Below, piece after piece: positions 9,124-20,421 of a stretch of DNA of 64,000 nt. Origin of the DNA: DASVHS01 sp038244815 (lineage in GTDB: Bacteria > Acidobacteriota > Thermoanaerobaculia > Gp7-AA8). The notes beneath the pieces were generated by a model, which worked only from the letters and a program-made list of their open reading frames with translations, was not told the origin of the DNA and ran no database searches. The DNA lies in assembly GCA_038244815.1 (NCBI GenBank), contig JBBRTB010000021.1, forward strand, positions 1-64,000. The letters run 5' to 3'. A program made the position numbers and the translations under genes. Numbering within the stretch: position 1 is the stretch's first letter; each line of letters begins with the position of its first letter.

Positions 9124-11689
9124 TCACCTTCACTCGTCGTTCGTCGTCGCCCAGAACCAGAATCGCCGGCAGGAGCGTGATGGCGGCCAGCCCGCAGATT
9201 CCGATTCCGAAGGTGGAAGCATAGCCGATCGAGCGGAGGCCGGGATAGTGCGACAGAGCGAACGAGCCATATCCGACGATCGTGGTCAGCGCGGCCATGA
9301 CCACGGCCTTGCCCGTCTCCGGCGCCGTCTCATGGAACGTGGCCGGATTCTCGAGATAGCGCTGCTGCATGTACACCGCATAGTCCGTGGCGCAGCCGAT
9401 GATCATCAGCGCGACGAAAATATTCATGAAGTTGAACTCGAGATTGAAGAGCGCCATCAGGCCGAGCATCCCCGCCGCGCCGGCGATGAACGGCACGAAC
9501 GCCAGCGCGGTCATCTTCACGCTCCGGAAACTCATGAACATGAGGACGAGCACCGCCCCGAATCCGATGAGCGTGGAGCGCGTGGCGTCGGCTTTCACGA
9601 TGCGCCGCAGCGTTCCGCTGACCAGGTTCACGCCCGTGAGCACGTCGCCGGGATGCTTTGCGGCGACGCCGAGGAGCGACGCCGGCACCTCGCGCGGCCA
9701 TCGGCCCCCCACCGGATACACATAGATCACCGACATCCAGCTCCCCTCGGCCTGCTTCACGAAGCGCGAGGTGAGCCGCAGGATGTCCTCGTTGCCGATG
9801 TTGGCGAGCGTCACCGGCTTCTCCGGCGAGAGCGTGTGGCGAAACATCTCCATGTAGCGGTCGAACGCCTGCGGCTTGAACCCGTTGGCGGCGAGCGCCT
9901 GGCGAAACGTCCTGTCGATGCGGGCGAAGTTGAAACGGTCGGCACTGCCGGCGTGCACTTCGCGGATCACGGTCATCTGTTGGTCCTGCGGCGGGAGGAA
10001 CGTGGAGATCGACTGGTACGAGGCGATGGTCTTGTCCGCGACGAGTGGATCGAGATCCTTCGACGCCGCACGGGTGCGCTCGAGTACGTCCTCGAGCGAG
10101 CGTCCCTGCACGACGTACATCATGAACTCGAACGACGTCCCGAACTTCTCGGTCACTTTCTCCTGATTGAGAACGCCCACGTTGCCCTTGGCGCGAAGGT
10201 CCTGGATGTTGTCGCTGAAGCGAATGCGCGTGGCTAGCGCGCCACAGAGCACGATGAAGATGATCCAGAGCGTCACCGTGGCCGCGGGACGCGCGATCGA
10301 GGCATCGATGAGCTTCGCGGAACCGAACGAGTGCAGGTAGAGCTTCGGTGCACGTTTGCGGTCCCGGCGCTCCGAGAGAACGATGAGCGATGGAAGCAGA
10401 AAGGCCACGCAGACGAGGAAGAACAGGATTCCCGTCCCGGTCAGGAATCCGAGCTGCGTCATGCCGCGGAAATCGGTGGCCAGGAAGGCGTAGAAGGTGG
10501 CGGCGGTGGTGATGGCGGCGATGAAGATGCCGGGCATCGACGTGCGGATGGCCACGATGATGCCGTGCGGCATCGTGGCGCCGCGATTGCGCTCATCGAC
10601 GTAGCGGCCGTACAGCACGGTGATGAAATCGATGCCCAATCCGGCCAGCAGCGCGGCGAACCCGGCACTGGCCGATGAGAGCTGGCCGTAGACGAGCCCG
10701 GCGATGCCGAACGTCAGGGCCAGGCCGAGGGCCATCGGCAAGGCGGCGTAGAAGATCGAGGCAGTGCGCCGGAACGCGTAGATGAACAGCACCAACACTC
10801 CGAAGAAGGAGCCCAGGACGTTGATGATGATGTCGCCGCGGATCAGGTTCGCGTCGCCGAGGGCGATCGTGTAGCCGCCGGTGTGCTCGATCGTGGGCAG
10901 CGGGATGCCGGGCGGCGCGCTCTTCTGGAAATCCTCGAGCGCTCTCGCTTCGATGATCTCCGATTCCTGCAGCAGTTGCTTGGCGAAGGGCACGTCCTGC
11001 GCGGGCCGCTTCGGCTTGATGAGCATCAGCAGCATCTCGTGATCGTTCGACAGGTAGTAGCCGCTCGACGTGTCGATGTTGAAGCCGCCACTGGCGTTCT
11101 GAAGTTTCTGCAGGAAGATGGGGACGAGGTTGAACGGGTCGTACTCGATCAACTGCTTGAGCGCGAACGACTGAGGTGTCTGCAGCAGCGTGCGGTCGCG
11201 CGTCACGGCCTCGCGGATGGCCGGGTCGGAGAGCTTTTGCGCTACCTCGGGCAATTGATTCGGCGACAGAAAGAGAAACGCTCGCGGAAGGATGACCTCG
11301 AGGAAATCGAGCGGGTTGGGCAGCCGGTAGTTCACGTCTTCGATGAGCGGGCTGTTGCGGTAGCCCGTGCCGATCTCATCGATGAGCGCGTCGTACTCGT
11401 GCACGTCGCGGCCGGCGGGGATGTGCACGATGACGATGTGGTTGTCGATCGTGCCCATGTCGTGCAGCACGCGCTTGAAATCGTTCACCTCCCTGTTGTT
11501 CTGGGGGATGAGGTTCAGCAGGTCGGGATCGAACGTGATGCGCGACGCCGCGGCGACGGCCCCGATGGCGAGCAGCACGGCGACGATGGCGATCTGTTTG
11601 CTGTGACGGAGGCACAGCCTGGCCAAAGCATCAAAGGTTCGGTCGAGCAACTGGTGGCGGGGGATAACATGAGGGACGGAGGGAGTCAA
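9083..11689 (-). CDS. MMPL/RND-family exporter, HpnN-like
   Basis: An 868-residue single-chain RND transporter of the MMPL group. It has one N-terminal helix (about 33-52), a large periplasmic domain (about 55-285), a five- to six-helix block, a second periplasmic domain (about 490-680), and a final helix block ending L-P-A-I-L-V-L-G. The opening L-L-N-L-I-P-Q-N-N and the architecture resemble the hopanoid exporter HpnN; no hopanoid genes are visible here, so lipid export is only a family inference. The TTG at 11689 lies within TTGACT, which together with TATCCC 17 bases on could be the promoter itself, so the real start may be an internal TTG about 13 codons in. Confidence 0.78.
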   Translation of the reverse strand: MTPSVPHVIPRHQLLDRTFDALARLCLRHSKQIAIVAVLLAIGAVAAASRITFDPDLLNLIPQNNREVNDFKRVLHDMGTIDNHIVIVHIPAGRDVHEYDALIDEIGTGYRNSPLIEDVNYRLPNPLDFLEVILPRAFLFLSPNQLPEVAQKLSDPAIREAVTRDRTLLQTPQSFALKQLIEYDPFNLVPIFLQKLQNASGGFNIDTSSGYYLSNDHEMLLMLIKPKRPAQDVPFAKQLLQESEIIEARALEDFQKSAPPGIPLPTIEHTGGYTIALGDANLIRGDIIINVLGSFFGVLVLFIYAFRRTASIFYAALPMALGLALTFGIAGLVYGQLSSASAGFAALLAGLGIDFITVLYGRYVDERNRGATMPHGIIVAIRTSMPGIFIAAITTAATFYAFLATDFRGMTQLGFLTGTGILFFLVCVAFLLPSLIVLSERRDRKRAPKLYLHSFGSAKLIDASIARPAATVTLWIIFIVLCGALATRIRFSDNIQDLRAKGNVGVLNQEKVTEKFGTSFEFMMYVVQGRSLEDVLERTRAASKDLDPLVADKTIASYQSISTFLPPQDQQMTVIREVHAGSADRFNFARIDRTFRQALAANGFKPQAFDRYMEMFRHTLSPEKPVTLANIGNEDILRLTSRFVKQAEGSWMSVIYVYPVGGRWPREVPASLLGVAAKHPGDVLTGVNLVSGTLRRIVKADATRSTLIGFGAVLVLMFMSFRSVKMTALAFVPFIAGAAGMLGLMALFNLEFNFMNIFVALMIIGCATDYAVYMQQRYLENPATFHETAPETGKAVVMAALTTIVGYGSFALSHYPGLRSIGYASTFGIGICGLAAITLLPAILVLGDDERRVKVNDERDADHPAIAE

Positions 11690-11691
11690 GA

Positions 11692-12288
11692 ATGAAGAAT
11701 CTCGAATCTCGCGCCAAGAAATTCTTCTGTCTTGTCTTTCTCATCGCCGCGTGCGCGCGCAAAGAGCCGCTGACCGCCGCGAAAGCGAACGAGATCATCG
11801 GTTCGTATTCGTTCAAACGGGAGCCGGTATACGCCGAGGTGCCCCAGCGCGTGTGGTGGAGTCCGGCATCGCCGAAAGACGATTTCGACGAGAAGTCCCT
11901 GCGCACGCTCGACAGCCTGAAGGGCGCGGGACTGGTCACCCTGGCCACGCGCCAGGACGGCGTGATCTCCTCCGTCGTCGCTCACGTCACCCCGAAAGGC
12001 TTCCCGATCCTCGGCACCGCGCCCAGCTATCGCGGAGCGGTGTATCGCGGACAGATCTGCGAGAAGGTGTACGACGGCATCCGCAACTTCCAGCGGCATC
12101 CCACCGAGCCGACCACCGGTCACGCCCAACTGGTCTGGCACTACACGAAGCCAACCTGGCTCTATCCGCTGTTCGAAACGAAGATCAACAAGCCGCTCGA
12201 CAAACCGTTCGCGTCGAACGTGTCGTTCTACTGGAAGGACTATCAGTGGAAATTCGACGTGATGGTGAGGAAGGCGGAAGTGGATTGA
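11692..12288 (+). CDS. Putative lipoprotein of unknown function
   Basis: A 198-residue protein with a basic N-terminus, a short hydrophobic stretch and a lipobox-like L-I-A-A-C (Cys near residue 21), so probably lipid-anchored. The mature part is rich in aromatic residues (V-W-W-S-P, W-H-Y-T-K, F-Y-W-K-D-Y-Q-W-K) and shows no motif I recognise. It starts at ATG 11692 behind a strong GGAGGGAG ribosome site and is divergent from the MMPL exporter, with only a few bases between them. Confidence 0.65.
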   Translation: MKNLESRAKKFFCLVFLIAACARKEPLTAAKANEIIGSYSFKREPVYAEVPQRVWWSPASPKDDFDEKSLRTLDSLKGAGLVTLATRQDGVISSVVAHVTPKGFPILGTAPSYRGAVYRGQICEKVYDGIRNFQRHPTEPTTGHAQLVWHYTKPTWLYPLFETKINKPLDKPFASNVSFYWKDYQWKFDVMVRKAEVD

Positions 12289-12310
12289 CATCGCATGGAT
12301 GTCGGCCCGC

Positions 12311-12405
12311 CGTCATTCCGAGCGCAAGCGAGGAATCTGGGCGGGGGGCGCGGGATGAGTTGGCTTGACCCCCGCCCAGATTCCTCGCTTACGCTCGGAA
12401 TGACG
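12311..12405. repeat. Dispersed inverted-repeat element, near-perfect hairpin
   Basis: Arms at 12311-12347 and 12369-12405 pair almost perfectly: the left starts CGTCATTCCGAGCGCAAGCG, the right ends CGCTTACGCTCGGAATGACG. The loop is about 21 bp. It sits between the convergent lipoprotein gene and rpiA and could end transcription from both sides. Related copies lie at 4664-4758 and, as a half copy, at 138-167. Confidence 0.88.
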
Positions 12406-12408
12406 GGG

Positions 12409-13101
12409 CTACGCTCCGGAGGGCCTGCTCATCCGGCGCACGCCGTCCGGGCCGGCGATGATAGCCTCGGTGGCTTCCGTCGGGAAGAAGCCGGTCTCAA
12501 CGACGCCGGAATGCTGGCGGATGCGTGCGACGACGTCGGCGATATCCTGGTCAGCGGGGACACGCAGGTCGAGGAGCAGGTGTTTCTCGTCGGTGATGCG
12601 CGGCTTGCCGTCGCGCAGACGCAGCACGGGCTCGAGGCCCATCTCGGTGAAGTGGCGCTCGAGCACTTCCAGCGCGAACGGGGTCACCTCGACGGGGAGC
12701 GGACCCACGCCGAGCTTCTCGACGATCTTCGACTCGTCGGCGATGACGGTGAAGCGGCGCGCCTGTTGTTCCACGATCTTCTCGCGCAGCAGTGCTCCAC
12801 CACGTCCCTTGATCAGCCGCAGCCGGGAGTCGATCTCGTCGGCGCCGTCGATGGCCAGATCGAGTGGCGCGACCTCGGCGAGCGGCAGGATGGCGATGCC
12901 GACCGAGCGCGCCAGCTCCGCGGTCTGTTCCGAGGTCGACGTGCAGCGGAGGTCGCGCAACTGGCCACGTTTCATGGCCTCCCCGATCAGCTTGACGAGC
13001 TCCGAGGCCGTGCTGCCGGTCCCCAGGCCGAGGCGCATGCCGCTGCGGATGCCGGTGAGCGCTTCGCGCGCCGCGGCCACTTTCATTTCGTGCGCGTCCA
13101 T
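12409..13101 (-). CDS. rpiA: Ribose-5-phosphate isomerase A
   Basis: A 230-residue enzyme of the non-oxidative pentose phosphate pathway, interconverting ribose 5-phosphate and ribulose 5-phosphate. Signature elements are G-L-G-T-G-S-T-A (about 25-32), I-D-G-A-D-E-I-D (about 83-90), and the catalytic K-G-R-G-G-A-L-L-R-E-K (about 98-108). Length is normal. Its ATG overlaps the ggt stop by one base (TGATG), so it is the last gene of the birA-coaX-ggt-rpiA operon. Its stop is four bases from the inverted-repeat hairpin. Confidence 0.95.
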   Translation of the reverse strand: MDAHEMKVAAAREALTGIRSGMRLGLGTGSTASELVKLIGEAMKRGQLRDLRCTSTSEQTAELARSVGIAILPLAEVAPLDLAIDGADEIDSRLRLIKGRGGALLREKIVEQQARRFTVIADESKIVEKLGVGPLPVEVTPFALEVLERHFTEMGLEPVLRLRDGKPRITDEKHLLLDLRVPADQDIADVVARIRQHSGVVETGFFPTEATEAIIAGPDGVRRMSRPSGA

Positions 13102-14804
13102 CAGTAGCCTCCGGCCGCGCCTCCGCCGCGCGGATCGGCAACGGCGATGATCTTGCCGCGCTCGAATTGCAAAGCGTGCACGTCGCCGATCGAGTCGCGG
13201 TCGCGGATCCCGTGCCCCATCGCCGACAGCGACTCCAGCAGCAACTTCGGTGCGCGGCCTCTCTCGTAGAAGAGATCCTCGGGCATTCCCTGATGGTGAT
13301 AGCGCGGCGCGGCGATGGCGTCGACGAGCGACTTCTTGTACACGATGATGTTGAGCAGGACCTGCAGCACCGTCGTCGGAATGGCGGGGCCTCCGCGCGT
13401 GCCCAGAGCGAGGAACGGCTTCCCCTGGCGAAAAACGATCACCGGCGTCATCGACGAGCTCATTCGTTTGCCGGGCTCGATCGAGTTGGCGCTGCTCTGT
13501 ACGAGGCCGTAACGATTCGGCTTGCCGCCGCCCGCCGAGAAGTCATCCATGGAGTTGTTGAGAAAGAATCCGCCGCCGGGGACGACGAAACCCGATCCGA
13601 AGTTCTCATTGAGCGTGGTGGTCAGGGAGACGATGTTGCCTTTGGCGTCGACGATGGAGAAGTGTGTGGTGTGGTTGCCCTCGGCCACGGTCATGGCCGG
13701 CTCGGTCAGTAGCGCTGTGGGCGTGGCGCGCTTTTGATCGATCGACGCGCGCCACTGCGCGGCGCGTTGCGCGGAAAGCAGATCGCGATAGGGGATGCGC
13801 GACATGGCCGGGTCGCCGATGTAGCGGCTGCGGTCGATGGCCGCGCGGCGCTCCGCTTCGATCTCGAGATGAATGGCCCGCGGAGTCTGAAAGCCGGCTG
13901 CGCCCAGGTCGTACCCCGAGAGAATGTTCAGCGCTTCGGCCAGCACGATGCCGCCGCCCGAGGGGGGAGCGACCGTGTAGAGCGCGTATTCGGCGAACGA
14001 AAGCTCGAGTGGCGCGCGCCACAGCGGCTTGTACTCGCGGAGATCCTTGTACGAGACCAGACCGCCATTGGCCTTGACGGCGTCAACGAGATGGGTAGCC
14101 ACGTCTCCGTCGTAGAAACCGGCGGCACCGAGCGCAGCGATCGCCTGGAGTGTCGCGGCCAGCTCGCTCTGGACGAGTTTCGTCCCGGCCGGCAGCGGCG
14201 TGCCGTCAGGAAAGAAGAGTGCCTTCGTCGACGGGAAGTTGTCGATGTTCCGGTCGTGCTTCTCGGCGGCGAGATCGGCCGCGAGCTGTGCGTCGATGCG
14301 AAGGCCGTCGCGGGCCATGGCGATGGCCGGTGCCAGCAGCTCTTTCCACGGCCGCGATCCGAACCGCTCGTGTGCCGCGGCCAGTCCGGCCACGGTTCCC
14401 GGCACGGCCACCGAGCGGCCGCCGCTGCGAATGTCCGGACTGATCTTGCCATCGGGCAGCGCGAACATGTCCTTGCTGGCAGCGCCCGGAGCGGTCTCGC
14501 GAAAATCGAGCGTCCACATCCCTTTCGTCTTCGCGTCGTAGTAAACGAGGAAGCCGCCGCCACCGAGATTTCCGGCCTCAGGGTGCGCAACCGCGAGCGC
14601 GAATCCGACGGCCACCGCGGCGTCGATGGCGTTACCGCCGCTCCTGAGGACGGATAGACCGACGGTCGTGGCGTAGGGCGAGGCGGTGGAGAGGGCTGCG
14701 GTGGAGGCGACGATGCTGGAGCCGGCGTACGCGGGGGCCGCGATCACGCTGATGAATCCGATCGTGGCGAGGAGTCGGCACGTGCGGGTACGACCCGCGA
14801 TCAT
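13101..14804 (-). CDS. ggt: Gamma-glutamyltranspeptidase precursor
   Basis: A 567-residue secreted enzyme that cleaves the gamma-glutamyl bond of glutathione and related peptides. It has a signal peptide (hydrophobic core about 10-26, ending A-Y-A-G), the family motif G-N-A-I-D-A-A-V-A (about 56-64) and D-F-R-E-T-A-P. The autoproteolysis and catalytic threonine is in G-N-H-T-T-H-F-S-I-V-D, which starts the small subunit. A G-G-G-F-F-L-N-N-S-M-D-D-F motif follows, as in active enzymes. The start overlaps the coaX stop by four bases (ATGA). Confidence 0.93.
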   Translation of the reverse strand: MIAGRTRTCRLLATIGFISVIAAPAYAGSSIVASTAALSTASPYATTVGLSVLRSGGNAIDAAVAVGFALAVAHPEAGNLGGGGFLVYYDAKTKGMWTLDFRETAPGAASKDMFALPDGKISPDIRSGGRSVAVPGTVAGLAAAHERFGSRPWKELLAPAIAMARDGLRIDAQLAADLAAEKHDRNIDNFPSTKALFFPDGTPLPAGTKLVQSELAATLQAIAALGAAGFYDGDVATHLVDAVKANGGLVSYKDLREYKPLWRAPLELSFAEYALYTVAPPSGGGIVLAEALNILSGYDLGAAGFQTPRAIHLEIEAERRAAIDRSRYIGDPAMSRIPYRDLLSAQRAAQWRASIDQKRATPTALLTEPAMTVAEGNHTTHFSIVDAKGNIVSLTTTLNENFGSGFVVPGGGFFLNNSMDDFSAGGGKPNRYGLVQSSANSIEPGKRMSSSMTPVIVFRQGKPFLALGTRGGPAIPTTVLQVLLNIIVYKKSLVDAIAAPRYHHQGMPEDLFYERGRAPKLLLESLSAMGHGIRDRDSIGDVHALQFERGKIIAVADPRGGGAAGGY

Positions 14805-15580
14805 CGCCTACCTTTGCGCGCGCCCCGGTTGCGGTCGTAGATGATCTTGAGACCTTTCAGCGTGAGCTCGGGATCGATCTCGTCGATGTGCTCGCTGTCG
14901 TTCTCGAAAAGACTGGCCAGACCACCGGTAGCGACGATTCGTTTCAGGGCGGGAATCTCCCGCTTCATCCTGGTGAGGATGCCGTCGACGAGGCCGAGGT
15001 ATCCGAAGTAGATGCCGGACTGCATGTTCACGATGGTGTTCGTGCCGATCACGCTGGCCGGCCGGCGGATGTCGACGCGGGTCAGGCGCGCGGCGCGCGC
15101 GAACAACGCCTCGGCGGAGATGGTCAATCCGGGCGCGATGGCCCCGCCGACGTATTCCGCGTCTTTCGTCACCAGGTCGAACGTCGTGGCCGTGCCGAAG
15201 TCGACGATGATTGTCGGCCCGCCGTAGAGTTCGTACGCGGCGACGCAATTGACGATGCGGTCGGCGCCCACTTCCTGCGGGTTGTCGACGTGGATGGCGA
15301 TGCCGGTCTTCACTCCCGGCTCGACGAACAACGCCTCGACGCCGAAGTACTGCTGCATCATGGTCTCGATGACGCCGTTGAGCGGAGGCACGACCGAGCA
15401 GACGATCGCTCCCTCCAGCTCGTTGAATCCATCGAGGAGTTGCCTGGCCAGGATCCCGTACTCGTCGGCGGTGCGTTCGCGCGCGGTGGCCAGGCGCCAC
15501 GAGTTGGCCAGCTCGTCCCCGCGATAGATGCCCAGAACGATGTTGGTGTTGCCGACGTCGACGACGAGAAGGTTGGACAC
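14801..15580 (-). CDS. coaX: Type III pantothenate kinase
   Basis: A 259-residue CoaX enzyme, which phosphorylates pantothenate in the first step of coenzyme A synthesis and is not feedback-inhibited by CoA. ASKHA-fold signatures are visible: D-V-G-N-T-N (8-13) for ATP phosphate, G-A-D-R-I (about 105-109), V-D-F-G-T-A-T-T-F-D (about 126-135), and A-T-G-G-L-A near the C-terminus. It lies nine bases after birA and overlaps ggt, a common birA-coaX arrangement. Confidence 0.95.
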   Translation of the reverse strand: MSNLLVVDVGNTNIVLGIYRGDELANSWRLATARERTADEYGILARQLLDGFNELEGAIVCSVVPPLNGVIETMMQQYFGVEALFVEPGVKTGIAIHVDNPQEVGADRIVNCVAAYELYGGPTIIVDFGTATTFDLVTKDAEYVGGAIAPGLTISAEALFARAARLTRVDIRRPASVIGTNTIVNMQSGIYFGYLGLVDGILTRMKREIPALKRIVATGGLASLFENDSEHIDEIDPELTLKGLKIIYDRNRGARKGRR

Positions 15581-15589
15581 GACGATAGG

Positions 15590-16354
15590 TTACTGCACGA
15601 TGAGGTCGCCCGCGGAGACGGCGATCGTTTCTCCGCCCGAGCGAATGAGGGCACGCCCGTGGTCGTCGATGCCGTCCCACGTCCCGCTGACGGTCCGTTC
15701 CCCGATGATCGACGAGACCGCGTCTCCTCGGCGATGCACGGTCAGTCCCCGCCACTCTGCGAGCACGGTCGAGGCCTGGACGGGTCTGGAGAATCGCCGG
15801 TCGAGGAACTCGATGAATGCGGTGGTGGCGCTGTCGATGCCCTCGTAGCCGTGGCGCGCGGTCTCGCTGACCGACGTCGCATTCGGGCGCGTGTCGCTTT
15901 CGACGGGCTCGAGGTTGATCCCGGTCCCGATCAGCAGATGGGCACGGTCGTCCTGCCCGCGGGCCTCGATGAGGATGCCGGCGATCTTGCGGCCGCCGGC
16001 AAGGACGTCGTTCGGCCACTTGATGCGCGCGTCGATGCCGAACGTCTCGCGAAGGTAGACGGCGATGGCGTTGGCCATCTCCAGCGGGAACAGCGGAAGC
16101 TCCGCTTTGCTGCGGGTGAGGAGCGTGGTGGCGTAGATGCCCTTGCCCGGCGGCGACGACCACGCCCTCTCGTTGCGCCCTCGTCCCGCGAATTGCTCGC
16201 GCGCGATGATGATGGCCTGCGGCAGCGAGAGCTCGTTGTCGAGACACTCGTCGAGGACGCGCCGTGCCACGAGGTTCGTCGACGTGACGCGCGGGATCAC
16301 CGCCACGGATTCGAGCGTGTGCAGGCGGTGGACGATAGCGCGCGTGTCGATCAT
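15590..16354 (-). CDS. birA: Biotin--protein ligase without regulatory domain
   Basis: A 254-residue biotin-[acetyl-CoA carboxylase] ligase. Residues T-S-T-N (about 24-27), the biotinyl-AMP loop G-R-G-R-N-E-R-A-W (about 57-65), K-W-P-N-D-V (about 113-118) and G-I-L-I-E (about 125-129) define the catalytic domain, followed by a short SH3-like C-terminal domain. The N-terminal helix-turn-helix of bifunctional BirA is absent, so it is not a biotin repressor. It is the first gene of a four-gene operon with coaX, ggt and rpiA. Confidence 0.94.
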   Translation of the reverse strand: MIDTRAIVHRLHTLESVAVIPRVTSTNLVARRVLDECLDNELSLPQAIIIAREQFAGRGRNERAWSSPPGKGIYATTLLTRSKAELPLFPLEMANAIAVYLRETFGIDARIKWPNDVLAGGRKIAGILIEARGQDDRAHLLIGTGINLEPVESDTRPNATSVSETARHGYEGIDSATTAFIEFLDRRFSRPVQASTVLAEWRGLTVHRRGDAVSSIIGERTVSGTWDGIDDHGRALIRSGGETIAVSAGDLIVQ

Positions 16355-16360
16355 TATTCG

Positions 16361-16528
16361 GGTTGCCGGGTGGTTCGGGTTGCCGGGTTGCCGGGTTGCC
16401 GGGTGTCAGCGTAATGGGTAATGGCGGGAATGGGTAACAGGGAACCGGTGGCCGGTAGCCGGTAGCCGGTTAGCGGTTAGCAGTTAGCAGTTACGGTTAC
16501 CGGTTACCCAGCGACCCAGCACCCCGAT
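16361..16528. repeat. Heptamer/octamer repeat island R0 (birA-valS gap)
   Basis: This gap consists of GGGTTGCC octamers, then GTAGCCG and AGCAGTT-type units, then GGTTACC units, ending in CCAGCGACCCAGCACCCCG. Modules A (GGGTTGCC), B (GTTACC) and traces of C (CAGCACC) follow each other as in the other islands, though degraded. No gene or terminator is visible in it. Confidence 0.8.
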
Positions 16529-16530
16529 AC

Positions 16531-19191
<2,661 letters not shown>

Positions 19192-19207
19192 CAGAATGAG
19201 GCGGGGC

Positions 19208-19213
19208 ATTATA
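19208..19213 (-). promoter_or_regulatory. Probable -10 box of valS
   Basis: TATAAT on the minus strand, 17 bases before the chosen valS ATG (19191). It overlaps the alternative upstream ATG (19209), arguing against that start. The message would have almost no leader. The upstream -35 area is made of repeat sequence. Confidence 0.5.
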
Positions 19214-19219
19214 AGAGGC

Positions 19220-19273
19220 GGTTGCCGGGTTATCCCGTTGCCTTTGTCGTTACCCGGCAACCCGGCAACCCGT
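19220..19273. repeat. Short GGGTTGCC repeat island with hairpin (valS-tsaD gap)
   Basis: GGTTGCCGGGTTA near 19220 is mirrored by TACCCGGCAACCCGG near 19251-19265, giving an inverted pair of the octamer module between the divergent valS and tsaD genes. It directly abuts the tsaD start region. Confidence 0.75.
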
Positions 19274-19277
19274 AAAC

Positions 19278-20300
19278 ATGATTCTCGGCATTGAGACTTC
19301 CTGCGACGAAACGGCCGTGGCGCTGCTGGAGCGCGATGGCAGCGTGCGCGTCAATCTGATCGCGTCGCAGATCGACCGTCACCAGCCATTCGGCGGGGTC
19401 GTCCCGGAGATCGCTTCGCGCGAGCACCTCCAGCACCTCTTTCCGCTGGTGCAGCGAGCGCTCGACGACGCCGGGGCGCAGTGGACTGACGTCGAGTCGA
19501 TCGCGGTGACCTCGGGGCCGGGGCTGATCGGCGCGCTGCTCGTCGGCGTGGCCGGCGCCCAGGGTCTCAGTTACGGCCTGGGAATTCCGCTCGTGCCGGT
19601 CAACCATCTGGAAGGCCATCTCTTTTCGCCGTACCTTCAGAGGGAAGGCCCTTCGATTCCATTGCCCGAGCGATTTCTGTCGCTGGTGATCTCGGGCGGC
19701 CATTCGTCGATCTACGACGTGCGCCGCGGCGTCGCGCAGATGCTCAACCGTACGCGCGACGACGCCATCGGCGAGACGTTCGACAAGGTGGCCAAGTTCA
19801 TCGGACTTCCGTATCCGGGAGGTCCGCAGGTCGAGGCATTGGCGCGCGCGGGCACGGCCGATCCCAGGCGCTTTTCGTTTCCGGTGCCGCAGTTCAAGGA
19901 CGACTCGCTCGACTTCTCGTACTCCGGAATCAAGGCCGGCGCCATCCGTTACGCGCGCCAGTACGGCGTCCGTGCGGACGGCGATGCGCATCTGATCGCC
20001 GACTTCTGCGCCACGTTTCAGGATGCGTTGTTCGCGCAACTGTTCGACCGGCTGGACGCGGTCTGGCTGCGCATCGGCCGGCCGGCGCCGACCGAGGTGG
20101 TGATTGCCGGGGGAGTGGCCGCCAATGGCGTGCTGCGGGAGAGGATGGCGGACTGGGGAAGAGCGCGTGGCGTGGTCGTCCGGCTGCCGGAGAAGCGCTA
20201 CTGTACGGATAACGCCGCGATGATCGCGTTTGCGGGGCTGCAGCGCGAAGCGGACTGGACTGATCCGAGACGCGTGGTGGCCCGCTCACGCATCCGATGA
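19278..20300 (+). CDS. tsaD: tRNA N6-threonylcarbamoyladenosine transferase TsaD
   Basis: A 340-residue ASKHA-fold enzyme that transfers threonylcarbamoyl to A37 of ANN-reading tRNAs with TsaB/TsaE. The start I-L-G-I-E-T-S-C-D-E-T is diagnostic, as are the metal motif N-H-L-E-G-H (about 113-118), I-S-G-G-H-S (about 139-144), and the C-terminal G-G-V-A-A-N. ATG 19278 gives the exact family start. tsaB and tsaE are not in the window. It is divergent from valS across a short repeat. Confidence 0.95.
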   Translation: MILGIETSCDETAVALLERDGSVRVNLIASQIDRHQPFGGVVPEIASREHLQHLFPLVQRALDDAGAQWTDVESIAVTSGPGLIGALLVGVAGAQGLSYGLGIPLVPVNHLEGHLFSPYLQREGPSIPLPERFLSLVISGGHSSIYDVRRGVAQMLNRTRDDAIGETFDKVAKFIGLPYPGGPQVEALARAGTADPRRFSFPVPQFKDDSLDFSYSGIKAGAIRYARQYGVRADGDAHLIADFCATFQDALFAQLFDRLDAVWLRIGRPAPTEVVIAGGVAANGVLRERMADWGRARGVVVRLPEKRYCTDNAAMIAFAGLQREADWTDPRRVVARSRIR

Positions 20301-20373
20301 TGTAACGTTTGGCCATGTGGTCCGTCCTATCGATGAGCGCTGCGAGAACCAACGATCTCCTACCCTCCTCAAC

Positions 20374-20409
20374 CGCCGCCGTCCTCGCTCAAACGGCGGC
20401 GTTTTTTTT
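20374..20409 (+). terminator. Rho-independent terminator after tsaD
   Basis: Stem CGCCGCCGT (20374-20382) pairs with ACGGCGGCG (20393-20401), followed by eight T residues. It lies 73 bases after the tsaD stop and 12 bases before the next ATG. Confidence 0.85.
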
Positions 20410-20421
20410 GATCGCACAGCC

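Noticed and set aside
14808..16247. 479-codon frame overlapping coaX and birA
   Set aside because: It reads the same strand in another frame across two well-defined enzyme genes and is dominated by Arg/His, typical of a shifted frame.
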